Source: Hymenobacter monticola
GTDB lineage: Bacteria > Bacteroidota > Bacteroidia > Cytophagales > Hymenobacteraceae
Assembly: GCF_022811645.1 (NCBI RefSeq)
Contig: NZ_CP094540.1
Coordinates: 1-13,222, forward strand
DNA length: 13,222 nucleotides
Direction of reading: 5' to 3'
In this document: positions 1-6,400 of the stretch, piece after piece
How positions within the stretch are numbered: the first letter of the stretch is position 1
How the letters are laid out: every line of letters starts with the position of its first letter
The notes under the pieces: generated by a model
Seen by the model: only the letters and a program-made list of their open reading frames with translations
Database searches by the model: none
What the model was told of the DNA's origin: nothing
Program-made: the position numbers and the translations under genes

Positions 1-1
1 C

Positions 2-76
2 GCGCTGGTGCAGGTGCGCTACGATTTCGTATTTTGGTGGCCCCACGCCAGCGCCCTTGTGGTCAAATACCAGTAA
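2..76 (+). CDS. 3' end of an unknown gene, cut by the window edge
   Basis: An open frame enters from the left edge and stops with TAA at 74-76. The 24 visible residues include the aromatic stretch FVFWWPHASALVVKYQ. The family is not recognised. The frame is too short to separate firmly from chance in GC-rich DNA, but its composition is not the Arg/Pro/Ala-rich kind typical of shadow frames here. Confidence 0.35.
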   Translation, partial: ALVQVRYDFVFWWPHASALVVKYQ

Positions 77-140
77 ACCCGGCGCGTCCGCCGCAACCCT
101 GGGGGCGTTTCCTTGTGCCTCTGCTTGGGGTCAAAGCTAA

Positions 141-248
141 TGCCCGCCCGCTCGTATCTTTATCAGCGGCGAGCACCGGCTGATTTACCGCTTCGAAGCC
201 ACTCGGATGCACGTGCTGCAATGCCGCTTCCACTACGCGGACAACTAG
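141..248 (+). pseudogene. YoeB/Txe-type toxin, C-terminal remnant
   Basis: The frame closing with TAG at 246-248 reads ISGEHRLIYRFEATRMHV followed by LQCRFHYADN. This matches the C-terminal part of the YoeB/Txe family of RelE-fold mRNA endoribonucleases, where the segment is typically I-T-x-E-H-R-L-V-Y and then Q-C-R-Y-H-Y. The family is about 85 residues long, but only about 35 codons remain: a stop at 138-140 closes the frame upstream, and no YoeB-like N-terminus is visible in any frame before it. There is no Axe/YefM antitoxin just upstream. I read it as a degraded toxin without function. The family match is from motif memory, not a search. Confidence 0.6.
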
Positions 249-293
249 CCGGCCCGTCGCTGGAAGTCTTCTTACCACGTCACCTGTGACCCC

Positions 294-647
294 ATGACCA
301 TTCGCGGTTGCCTTCGCATCATCTGGTTGGGCGCGGCAGCGGCCTGCACGGCGGACCCGCCGCCGCATCAGCCGCCCGCCGCCCCATCGCCCGCCAGCGT
401 GCGTGCCCAGCCCGCTGAGTTCACCGCCGCTGTCGAGCCCAACGCCGACGGCAGCTACGGCTACGTGGTAAAAGCCAACGGCCGTCCCTTGATTCTGCAG
501 CCCCACGTGCCCGGTCGCCCCGGTACGCGGGGATTTGCCACGGCTGCGCAGGCGCAGCAGGTAGCTCAACTGGTAGAAAGCAAACTGCGTCGCGGACAAA
601 TGCCGCCCAGCGTCACAGCGGCTGAGTTAGATAGCCTGGGCCTTTAA
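294..647 (+). CDS. DUF4907-family lipoprotein
   Basis: A 117-residue protein with an N-terminal signal ending in a lipobox (LGAAAAC, Cys18), so it is probably a periplasm-facing lipoprotein. After a Pro/Ala-rich linker (residues about 20-38), the rest resembles DUF4907: G-Y-x-Y-x-V-x-x-N-G-x-x-L-I, then QPHVPGRPGTRGFATAAQA, then A-Q-L-V-x-x-K-L-R-R-G-Q-M-P-P-S-V. DUF4907 is a Bacteroidota family with no assigned biochemical role. The ATG at 294 is the first that gives a complete signal sequence. The Kelch/T9SS gene starts 34 nt downstream on the same strand, so the two are probably one operon. Pairing of DUF4907 proteins with Kelch proteins is from memory. Confidence 0.8.
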   Translation: MTIRGCLRIIWLGAAAACTADPPPHQPPAAPSPASVRAQPAEFTAAVEPNADGSYGYVVKANGRPLILQPHVPGRPGTRGFATAAQAQQVAQLVESKLRRGQMPPSVTAAELDSLGL

Positions 648-681
648 TCTTTCCTCTCGTAATCCCTTCAACCCTCTTTCT

Positions 682-1896
682 ATGCCCCTTCTCTACTCGT
701 TACGCCGTCCCATTCGGCTTTTCATCCCTTTACTCACGGGCTTGTTCTTCGCTACCGCCGTGTATGCGCAAAACACGTGGGTCGCCAAAGCTCCCTACGG
801 CGGCGGCAGTCGCAAACTAGCCACTGCCTTTACCATTGGCAGCAGGGTCTATGTTGGCACCGGGGTGCTGGGCACCTCTTATTTCCGCGATTTCTGGGAG
901 TATAATCCCCAAACGGATACGTGGACGCAAAAGGCCTTGTACGCCGGCGCACACCGCGTCAGCGCTACGGGCTTCAGCATTGGCGGCGTAGGCTTTCTGG
1001 GCTTGGGACAACTAACCAACGGCAGTTCCAGTGCGGTGCTTTACGCGTACGACGTGGCTTCCAATGCCTGGGTCCGCTTCTCGGATTTCCCGCTCGCCTC
1101 GGGCCGGTACGAAGCGGCGACGTTTGTGGCCAACAACCGGGCTTACGTTACCTGCGGGACCGACGGGTCGTTCAACTACCGCGACTGCTGGGAATTCAAC
1201 CCCTTGACCGATACGTGGACCCAGAAAGCAAATTTCGGGGGCAGTGCCCGGGCGTACCCGTCGGCGTTTAGCATCGGGGGCGAAGGGTACGTGGGGCTCG
1301 GGGCCAGCTCCGGGCGCTTTTTCGACCTGTGGCGCTTCACGCCGGCCACCAACGTGTGGACGCGGCGGGCCGACTTTCCGGGCGGGGGCCGTTCCGGCGC
1401 CGTGGGCTTTGCGCTGGGAACTGTTGGCTACTTCGGCACCGGGTTCAACGGCTCGGCCGTGTTTCGGGACCTGTGGGAGTACAACCCGGCCACCGACGCG
1501 TGGACGCAACGCGCCCCTTTCGGCGGGGTTGCCTCCAATGGCGGCGTGGCCGCCGTGGTGGGCAGCCGGGCCTACGTGGGCTTGGGGTCCGATGCCAACA
1601 ATGTGGCCTTGAGTAGTTGGTTCGAATACACGCCCCTGGTAACCAGCACCCGTACCGGCCTCACGCTGGCCGGCCTGCGCGTATACCCAAACCCAGCGGC
1701 GGACGAATTGCGCTGGGAACTACCGGCAGGCGCGCAACTGCAACAGGTCACGTTGTACAATGCCCTTGGTCAAGCAGTAGTGCAGCAATCCGGGCCATTG
1801 TCGGTCCTTGATGTGCGCCAAGTGGCACGCGGAACCTACACGTTGCTGGTGGTAACCAGTACCGGTTCTGGCTCACAACGGGTGGTATTACGTTAG
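682..1896 (+). CDS. Kelch-repeat protein with T9SS type A sorting domain
   Basis: A 404-residue secreted protein. Residues 1-29 are a signal peptide (hydrophobic LFIPLLTGLFFATAVYAQ, cleavage probably after Ala-Gln). Residues about 31-320 hold six Kelch-like repeats of about 48-50 residues, each carrying a W-x-Y-N-P-x-T-D-x-W-T-Q-K type signature and a G-G-x-x-Y-V-G-x-G strand; they should form a six-bladed beta-propeller. The last 75 residues are a Por secretion (type IX) C-terminal sorting domain: L-R-V-Y-P-N-P-A near residue 335, then LYNALGQAV and a terminal V-V-L-R strand. The protein is therefore expected to cross the outer membrane by T9SS and be released or anchored on the surface. The propeller may bind a glycan or protein, but the ligand cannot be told. 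It lies 34 nt after the DUF4907 gene and ends before an intrinsic terminator. Confidence 0.93.
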   Translation: MPLLYSLRRPIRLFIPLLTGLFFATAVYAQNTWVAKAPYGGGSRKLATAFTIGSRVYVGTGVLGTSYFRDFWEYNPQTDTWTQKALYAGAHRVSATGFSIGGVGFLGLGQLTNGSSSAVLYAYDVASNAWVRFSDFPLASGRYEAATFVANNRAYVTCGTDGSFNYRDCWEFNPLTDTWTQKANFGGSARAYPSAFSIGGEGYVGLGASSGRFFDLWRFTPATNVWTRRADFPGGGRSGAVGFALGTVGYFGTGFNGSAVFRDLWEYNPATDAWTQRAPFGGVASNGGVAAVVGSRAYVGLGSDANNVALSSWFEYTPLVTSTRTGLTLAGLRVYPNPAADELRWELPAGAQLQQVTLYNALGQAVVQQSGPLSVLDVRQVARGTYTLLVVTSTGSGSQRVVLR

Positions 1897-1922
1897 CAAG
1901 CAAACAGTATTTTAGGGGCAGT

Positions 1923-1946
1923 GGGGAAGTGCAATCTTCCCCTTTT
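1923..1946 (+). terminator. Intrinsic terminator after the Kelch gene
   Basis: GGGGAAG (1923-1929) pairs perfectly with CTTCCCC (1936-1942) across a 6-nt loop and is followed by TTTTGTTT. It lies 26 nt after the Kelch stop codon, so it should end the DUF4907-Kelch transcript. Confidence 0.8.
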
Positions 1947-2063
1947 GTTTCTGGGTTTTGTCCCTTAACATAATCCCAGTTATACCCCCGACCTTGGAAT
2001 CGTGGTGGTTTTGCCCTTCCTCAACGGCACTCGGCCGGCGTGGTACTTTTCCGGTTTAGCCTT

Positions 2064-2097
2064 CTTCCAATGGGGCGGATTTACACGGTAAGCCCTA
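2064..2097. repeat. 34-bp direct repeat, copy A
   Basis: This 34-bp stretch (CTTCCAAT, then a variable G, then GGGCGGATTTACACG, variable G, TAAGCCCTA) matches 9557-9590 at 32 of 34 positions in the same orientation. The only differences are two G/C changes. Its last three bases, CTA, are the reverse-complemented stop codon of the minus-strand gene ending at 2095. GGGC and GCCC inside it could pair as a weak hairpin. Function is unknown. Confidence 0.85.
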
Positions 2098-2301
2098 CGC
2101 CCGGCCGTAGTGCTGGCGCAGCTGCGCGCTGCACTCAGCCAGGCTCAGCTCGCCCGCCACGTAGCGTTGGTAGAGCCGCTGGCCGAACGGGCTCAACGGG
2201 GGCAGGCCCTGGGCGGCTTTGAGGGCCTCCACTTCATCGAGTAGCGCCTGGCGCTGCGCCGGGGTTTGCTCAGCGGGACCAAAACGCTCGTCTGCTGCCA
2301 T
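2095..2301 (-). CDS. Small VbhA-antitoxin-like protein (paralogue 1)
   Basis: A 68-residue acidic protein. The segment from about residue 22 reads E-V-E-A-L-K-A-A-Q-G-L, then SPFGQRLYQRYVAGELSLAE and A-Q-L-R-Q-H-Y. This has the pattern of the VbhA antitoxin domain (hydrophobic helix, G, then L-x-R-Y-x-x-G-E-[LI]-S). In Bartonella, VbhA inhibits a Fic AMP-transferase by inserting a helix near its active site; no Fic gene (HPFxxGNGR motif) lies in this window. The protein also shares the motif E-Q-T-P-A-Q-R with the larger gene at 2666-3121, so the two look paralogous. It is the last gene of a minus-strand run. The domain call rests on motif resemblance only. Confidence 0.6.
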   Translation of the reverse strand: MAADERFGPAEQTPAQRQALLDEVEALKAAQGLPPLSPFGQRLYQRYVAGELSLAECSAQLRQHYGRA

Positions 2302-2403
2302 GCTTAAACAAATAGGGGAAAGCCGCCGACCTGTCGCGGGGGCTCGGCCTAGCAGCGGGGAAGTAAAATTCCCTTAAGCGGCCGGGGCGGCCCCTGTTCG
2401 CGG

Positions 2404-2631
2404 CTAGTCCTGAGGAATGTAGTCGCCGCTGGGTGCCAGTATCCACTCCATCGCGGCGGCTTTCGCCCGCACGGCCAGCAACTGCCGCTCGGCCAGTTCC
2501 CGGCTCTTTTGGTGGCCCGCGTCGGGGTAGAACTGGTGCAGCTGTGCGTGGCGCACCACTTCGTTTTCTAGTTGCTCGTCTTTGCGGTCCAGCGCCTCGA
2601 CGTAGGCGTTTACTTCGGCTTCGGTTTTCAT
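2404..2631 (-). CDS. Unknown 75-residue helical protein
   Basis: A small soluble protein, starting MKTEAEVNAYVEALDRKD, rich in Glu, Ala and Lys/Arg and probably all-helical, with no signal peptide, Cys cluster or known motif. It ends with a short non-helical tail (LAPSGDYIPQD). It lies 34 nt downstream of the 2666-3121 gene on the same strand and 102 nt before the 2095-2301 gene, suggesting one transcript. The family is not recognised. The charged, low-arginine composition supports real coding over a shadow frame. Confidence 0.6.
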   Translation of the reverse strand: MKTEAEVNAYVEALDRKDEQLENEVVRHAQLHQFYPDAGHQKSRELAERQLLAVRAKAAAMEWILAPSGDYIPQD

Positions 2632-2665
2632 TAGGGGCAGTTTTGCAATTGCAAAAAGGGGTTGT

Positions 2666-3121
2666 TTAGCTCAGGGTATCGGGAACAAGGCTGTCGTCAA
2701 AATAAATGTACCGCTGCCGGGGCGGCTGGGTGGCTAGGTGGTCGGCGATGTCCTGGGCAAAAGCCCGCATCCGGGCCACGTACACGTCGGCCGGCTGCTC
2801 CGGCTCCGCTGCGGGTTCCTCAGCCGGGTCGTACACATAGCCAGGCGGCGCTTGCGGGGGCCGGGCCGGTTCTGCGTCGAGGTTGGGGGTCCAGCCGCCG
2901 GCGTGGGAGTCATTGCTGGACTGCTGCGGGTACAGGTCGCGCACAGCTGCTCCGACGTGTTCCAAGTCGATTTCCCCAAAAATGTAGCGTTCGTAGAGCT
3001 GCAACGATTCGGCCGATGCCTGGCCCTGCGCCGTGGCAGCGATGCCCAAGGCAAACTGCACCGTGTCCCACCGCTGCGCGGGAGTCTGCTCGTTCTCGGA
3101 AAAATAGGGCGTGTGGCTCAT
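2666..3121 (-). CDS. Unknown protein with VbhA-like N-terminal segment (paralogue 2)
   Basis: A 151-residue protein. Residues about 10-65 (NEQTPAQR, later ESLQLYERYIFGEIDLEH and V-R-D-L-Y) align by eye with the 68-residue protein at 2095-2301 and carry the same R-Y-x-x-G-E pattern seen in VbhA-type antitoxins. Residues about 70-115 are a Pro/Ala/Glu-rich linker. The C-terminal portion is helical and ends with QRYIYFDDSLVPDTLS; it is not recognised. The gene begins 5 nt after the stop of the gene at 3127-3441, indicating tight coupling. It may be an antitoxin-like or adaptor protein; no cognate Fic toxin is visible, so the role is open. Confidence 0.65.
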   Translation of the reverse strand: MSHTPYFSENEQTPAQRWDTVQFALGIAATAQGQASAESLQLYERYIFGEIDLEHVGAAVRDLYPQQSSNDSHAGGWTPNLDAEPARPPQAPPGYVYDPAEEPAAEPEQPADVYVARMRAFAQDIADHLATQPPRQRYIYFDDSLVPDTLS

Positions 3122-3126
3122 AGGGG

Positions 3127-3441
3127 CTATTCTTCAAAGGAAAAGCGGCGTACCGGCACGTCGGGCGTGTGCTGAATCCGCACAAAGTGGCGGCTGTCGT
3201 GCAGCCCATCGACGGAAAGAGAGATGCTGGGCGGGAAGTCGAAGTGCTCCTGCAGGAGCTGCGCATCGAGCGGCTGCGCGAAGCCATACACCCCCAAGCC
3301 GTCGCGGTTGTAATAGAACTGGTCGCCGGTGGCCGGCGCGTTGCCCTGGGCTTTCAGAAAGTCGATGACCGGCTGCAAATGGGCGGTCCTGAAATCAGCC
3401 AAACCGGCCAGAATCGGCACTTTTTTAGGAGTGATTTTCAT
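3127..3441 (-). CDS. Unknown 104-residue protein
   Basis: I prefer the start at 3441 (MKITPKKVPILAGLADF) over an upstream ATG at 3522, because the extra 27 residues look unlike protein and cross an AT-rich promoter-like patch (3421-3465). The product is a mixed alpha/beta soluble protein with FYYNRDGLGVYGFAQPLD and FPPSISLSVDGLHDSRHFV and a Phe/Arg-rich end (VRRFSFEE). No family is recognised. It is the first gene of a likely minus-strand operon with the genes at 3121-2666, 2631-2404 and 2301-2095, with gaps of 5, 34 and 102 nt. The ATG sits only about 10 nt from a TATCTTG stretch that may be a Bacteroidota -7 element, which would make the message nearly leaderless. Confidence 0.65.
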   Translation of the reverse strand: MKITPKKVPILAGLADFRTAHLQPVIDFLKAQGNAPATGDQFYYNRDGLGVYGFAQPLDAQLLQEHFDFPPSISLSVDGLHDSRHFVRIQHTPDVPVRRFSFEE

Positions 3442-3593
3442 ACTACAAGATACGAAAAAAGGCCCATTTGAGGGCTCTGCAAGCCGTTTGCCACTTGTCG
3501 CCGCGGGAATTTGCCACGCCATCGCAAGGGCATGGCAACTAGCAACACAAGACCAACGCCGGGGTGGGCTACTGCGCGGCGACTACTCCCTTA

Positions 3594-3824
3594 CTACGCC
3601 AGCAGCCGACGGGTACGGGGCGTCGTGGGCAACATTTCGTACTTCTCCCCCGTGGCGGGGTACTCGTGAATGTGGCGGCCTTGCGCGTCGCGGTACGAGA
3701 GAAACGTGTTAGCGGCCGCGGCTTCGGCCCGCAACTGCTCGCGCATCGCCTCCTGGAAGGCGGGCGAAGGGAGCTGCCCAAGAAAGACCGTGAGCGGCGA
3801 GTCAGAAGCGGACGGAAAAGGCAT
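3594..3824 (-). CDS. Unknown 76-residue protein
   Basis: A small protein, MPFPSASDSPLTVFLGQLPS at the start, with a helical middle (F-Q-E-A-M-R-E-Q-L-R-A-E-A) and the end Y-R-D-A-Q-G-R-H-I-H-E-Y-P-A-T-G-E-K-Y-E-M-L. The closing segment, a Tyr-Arg-Asp-containing turn followed by His-Glu-Tyr and Gly-Glu-Lys, looks like a short beta hairpin. No family is recognised. It stands alone, 152 nt upstream of the next minus-strand gene and 49 nt downstream of the relaxase stop, so it could be co-transcribed with the mobilization genes. An overlapping plus-strand frame is Arg/Gly-rich and looks like a shadow. Confidence 0.55.
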   Translation of the reverse strand: MPFPSASDSPLTVFLGQLPSPAFQEAMREQLRAEAAAANTFLSYRDAQGRHIHEYPATGEKYEMLPTTPRTRRLLA

Positions 3825-3873
3825 AGAACGTAGCGGATGAATGGGGGCAACGACTGGCGAACACGTAAAAGGC

Positions 3874-5628
3874 TTACGCTATTCCCGTGCTCTGGTCCCG
3901 ACGCGGCCCTTGGGTGCGGGATTTCGCCTGCTGCGCCTCCCGCTGGCCGGGGGCCTGGCGCTGCGCCCGGTCGGCCGCGCGCTCCTGCACCTCATACCCT
4001 TTCCGGTCGGCGGCCCAATCCAGCGTCACGCCGATGTCTTTCAATTCGTGGCGGGGCTGCTGCACACTGTACTGCACGGCTAGCTCGATTACGCGATTGC
4101 CTTGGGCATCAACGGTAGCACGCGCGGACACGGTGGCGCCTTTACTCGTCAAGCTGCGCTGCAACGCAGCGGCGCGGCCGGCGGCCTGACTCTCGCCTAC
4201 CGGCTCGTGCACGCGCACCACCAGCCGTCGTTCGGCCTCGCGCTTGGCGGCGTACTCCGTCAAGCTCAGGCCCGCGTGCTCGGGCTGGTAATAGGCGCGG
4301 GCGGCAAACCCCACGGCGGGGGCCGGACGGTCGGCCGCTTTGGCGGCGCGGGCAAATTCGAGCAGGGCAGGGGCCAGCAGGCCGGGCAGGGGCCGGTCCT
4401 TTTCGGTCAGAAACTTCAACTTTTCCTCCGCCTCCCGGGAAGCCGCGTTTTTGCCAAAGAAGCCCCCTTCTGCCTGTTTTTCCAACGCCGCTTGCTGGCC
4501 GTAGCTGTCAGCCCACTGCTTCGCGTGCGTCGCCCGGGCGGCCACCTGGCGGTCCAGCTCGGCCTTCAGCGCCGCCGTGCGCGGGTCGCCCTTCATGGCC
4601 TGCACCACGACGGCGATTCCTGCCTCGTTCGGATGCTGCTGCAAATAGGCACTGTACGAGTCGATAATCTTATTACGGGCCTGAATGGGGGCGTTTCGCT
4701 GGGCCAGCTCGGCGGTATACGCCCGGTAGTCCGCCTGCCATTTGCGCTCGACGGCCGGTAGCTCCGGCCCTTTTGCGGCCTGCGCGGCCTGCTGCTCGGC
4801 CTCCTGACGCTGGGCCAGCTGCCCCGCTTCCTGCCGGTGGCGCGCCGCCTGCTCCTGGGCGGCCTGCTGCGCGGCTTGGTTCGCCGCGAGCTGCTGGGTA
4901 ATGCCCGCCAGGCTGTACCCGCGCCCCAGCTGCGAGCCCTTGAACACGGTCCCGTCCTTCTCGAAGCTGATGCCCGTCACCTCGCCGGACTTGTTGGCGA
5001 ACTCGCGGGCGCTAATCTGCTGGGCCTGCAAGGCGACCAGCAGCGCCGGCCGGTCGGGGGCCGTGGCCAGCGCCTGGTGCAGCGCCTGCCGCAGCTCGTG
5101 CTTCGTCAGCTCCGCCCCTTGCAGCTGCGCCGGGTGCTGCTTGTCGGCCCGCAGTCCCCGGGGCGGGGTCAGGCCGTGCTCCTGAATCAGCTCTTTCAAG
5201 GCCTGCTTCGAGCGGTAGAAGTTCTGCCCGTCCTTGACGGTCTGCCCGTCGTCGCCCACCCGGTTGGCGATGATGTGCAGGTGCTGGTTGTCGGGCTGGT
5301 CGTGGTGCCGGATGATGGCGTACTGCGTCTTGTCGAGCCCCATCTTCTGCACGTAGCCTTCGGCAACGGCCAGCATCTTCGCGCTGTCGAGTGTGGCCGC
5401 ATCGTCGGGGTTAAAGCTCAGCGACGTGTGCCACACGGCGTGCCCGAGATTCGGGTTCAGCTGCCGGCCCCGGTTGAAGTCCGCGCTCATGTGGGCCGCA
5501 CTGTCGGCCCGCACCCCGACGGCCGCCAGCACCTCGGCCTGCTTGTCGCTGGGCTGCTCCTTGCGGCCCGCGAACTGGTAGCGCACCACCCCGCCGAAGC
5601 TGCGCCCGATACTCGTCCGGCTTATCAT
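3874..5628 (-). CDS. MOBP-type relaxase (mobilization nuclease)
   Basis: A 584-residue protein whose first 150 residues form a Relaxase/Mob nuclease domain. Tyr17 (SFGGVVRYQFAGRKE) is the likely nicking residue. WHTSLSFNPDD (66-76) matches the central conserved strand, and HHDQPDNQHLHIIANRV supplies the metal-binding triad His109, His116 and His118. Relaxases nick oriT, stay covalently attached to the 5' end and lead the strand through a mating channel. Residues about 240-320 are Ala/Gln-rich and probably coiled coil; the C-terminal third is charged, may contact MobC or a coupling protein, and resembles nothing I can name. The start ATG overlaps the mobC stop by 4 nt (ATGA), so the two are translationally coupled. 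No coupling ATPase or mating-pore genes are in the window, so a helper element would be needed for transfer. MOBP assignment is by motif. Confidence 0.93.
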   Translation of the reverse strand: MISRTSIGRSFGGVVRYQFAGRKEQPSDKQAEVLAAVGVRADSAAHMSADFNRGRQLNPNLGHAVWHTSLSFNPDDAATLDSAKMLAVAEGYVQKMGLDKTQYAIIRHHDQPDNQHLHIIANRVGDDGQTVKDGQNFYRSKQALKELIQEHGLTPPRGLRADKQHPAQLQGAELTKHELRQALHQALATAPDRPALLVALQAQQISAREFANKSGEVTGISFEKDGTVFKGSQLGRGYSLAGITQQLAANQAAQQAAQEQAARHRQEAGQLAQRQEAEQQAAQAAKGPELPAVERKWQADYRAYTAELAQRNAPIQARNKIIDSYSAYLQQHPNEAGIAVVVQAMKGDPRTAALKAELDRQVAARATHAKQWADSYGQQAALEKQAEGGFFGKNAASREAEEKLKFLTEKDRPLPGLLAPALLEFARAAKAADRPAPAVGFAARAYYQPEHAGLSLTEYAAKREAERRLVVRVHEPVGESQAAGRAAALQRSLTSKGATVSARATVDAQGNRVIELAVQYSVQQPRHELKDIGVTLDWAADRKGYEVQERAADRAQRQAPGQREAQQAKSRTQGPRRDQSTGIA

Positions 5629-6023
5629 ACCACGTCGGCGAAATAGTCCAGCAACCGGTCCAACGTCGCGGCCTGCGCCTCCACCTCCTGGGCCACGGCG
5701 GCGAACCCGCTCTGGTGCGCCCGCTTGCTCAGTTGGTTGAGGTTATTGGCCATGCCCGCCAGCTGCCGCAAGTACCCGTCCTGCTCAACCGTGAGCTGTA
5801 AGACCGGCCGCTTCCGAACCTTCACACCCGCTTCCACCAACGGCCGGACGAACTGCGAAATGGGTTGCCGCACCGCCACCGCGCCCTCCTGCAACTCGTC
5901 GTAACGAGCGGCGGATACGTGAGTCGTGACGCTTTTCAGCTTCTCGCCTGGCTCCTTTTTGGGCCGGCCGCCCAACCGCTTGGGCTTCGGTTCTTCCGAT
6001 GAATTAACAGCAGGTTTAGCCAT
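5625..6023 (-). CDS. mobC: MobC-family mobilization accessory protein
   Basis: A 132-residue protein. An AT-hook-like basic start (KRLGGRPKKEPGEK, residues 15-28) leads into a ribbon-helix-helix segment (SVTTHVSAARYDELQEGA, from residue 31, then QPISQFVRPLVEAGV). The C-terminal half has the MobC signature L-A-G-M-A-N-N-L-N-Q-L-S-K-R-A (88-102). MobC proteins bind next to oriT, help open the strands and recruit the relaxase. The gene precedes and overlaps the relaxase by 4 nt, and the candidate oriT hairpin sits about 50 nt upstream of its start, the usual order. It probably also represses its own promoter, given the inverted repeats upstream. The name reflects family, not a proven orthologue. 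Confidence 0.88.
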   Translation of the reverse strand: MAKPAVNSSEEPKPKRLGGRPKKEPGEKLKSVTTHVSAARYDELQEGAVAVRQPISQFVRPLVEAGVKVRKRPVLQLTVEQDGYLRQLAGMANNLNQLSKRAHQSGFAAVAQEVEAQAATLDRLLDYFADVV

Positions 6024-6070
6024 GATACTAGAAATTAGGGCTAGGTCTTTTGGCGACGACAGGAGCCAAA

Positions 6071-6106
6071 AGCAAGACGTTTTGCGCTAGCAAAACCTGT
6101 CTTGCT
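6071..6106. other. Candidate oriT hairpin
   Basis: GCAAGACGTTTTGC (6072-6085) faces GCAAAACCTGTCTTGC (6090-6105) across the 4-nt loop GCTA. The arms pair over 14 bp with one 2-nt CT bulge, and A6071/T6106 adds a pair. Such an imperfect inverted repeat next to mobC is typical of the relaxase recognition site in MOBP oriTs. The nick site would be expected a few bases to one side, for instance in CTCCCTAACGC at 6105-6115, but its exact position cannot be read. Confidence 0.6.
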
Positions 6107-6174
6107 CCCTAACGCAAGAACATACGGCAAAGGGGGCATTAGGGATTCGGTTGCTCCTGCTCTCGCGTTACCAC

Positions 6175-6209
6175 ACTAGCTATTGTACTAGCATAGCTAA
6201 ATAGCTAGT
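6175..6209. promoter_or_regulatory. Operator-like inverted repeat
   Basis: ACTAGCTATT (6175-6184) and AATAGCTAGT (6200-6209) are perfect inverted copies separated by 15 nt. The spacer contains two more TAGC elements (ACTAGCAT, TAGCTAA). The spacing puts the arms about 2.5 helical turns apart. Ribbon-helix-helix proteins bind repeated short motifs like this, and two such proteins are encoded on either side (mobC and the gene at 6401). Confidence 0.5.
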
Positions 6210-6400
6210 CGGGTACAAATGTGTAGTTATTCAGCTGAAAAGGTATTTAATAGTTTAGCCTTACTTGTTTAGCTTTTTAGCTGTTTAATTATACAAGCAT
6301 AAAACAACAAAAGGGGGAAAAGTAACAGCTAAACACCTGTCCCCTTACTCTCGTTAAGAGCTTAATTCCGTTGTTTCTTTTCCATTGCCACTGCCCCATC

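Larger units (their letters stand above)
6024..6400. other. mob/RHH divergent intergenic region (oriT and operator-like repeats)
   Basis: This 377-bp gap between the divergent mobC and the ribbon-helix-helix gene is AT-rich from about 6170 onward. It holds the 6071-6106 hairpin, a 10-bp inverted repeat at 6175-6209, and a second 10-bp inverted repeat (TTTAGCTGTT at 6276-6285 with AACAGCTAAA at 6324-6333). The element TTTAGC recurs between 6254 and 6280. No open frame here looks coding. It probably carries promoters for both sides. Confidence 0.7.

Noticed and set aside
63..599. Long minus-strand frame across the DUF4907 gene
   Set aside because: Arg/Gly/Ala-rich low-complexity translation lying opposite a clear lipoprotein gene; typical GC-rich shadow.
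1012..1509. Minus-strand frame opposite the Kelch gene
   Set aside because: The plus strand encodes clear Kelch repeats; this frame is Pro/Arg/Val-rich with no domain.
4102..4761. 219-codon plus-strand frame in the relaxase C-terminal region
   Set aside because: Gly/Arg/Leu-rich antisense of a continuous coiled-coil-coding region; no recognisable family.
4837..5646. 269-codon plus-strand frame opposite the relaxase
   Set aside because: The minus strand carries the relaxase catalytic motifs; the plus frame is Leu/Arg/Gly-rich shadow.
6371..6400. TTG start extending the ribbon-helix-helix protein by 10 residues
   Set aside because: ATG 6401 gives a normal hydrophilic start; the extension (MFLFHCHCPI) looks like untranslated leader.
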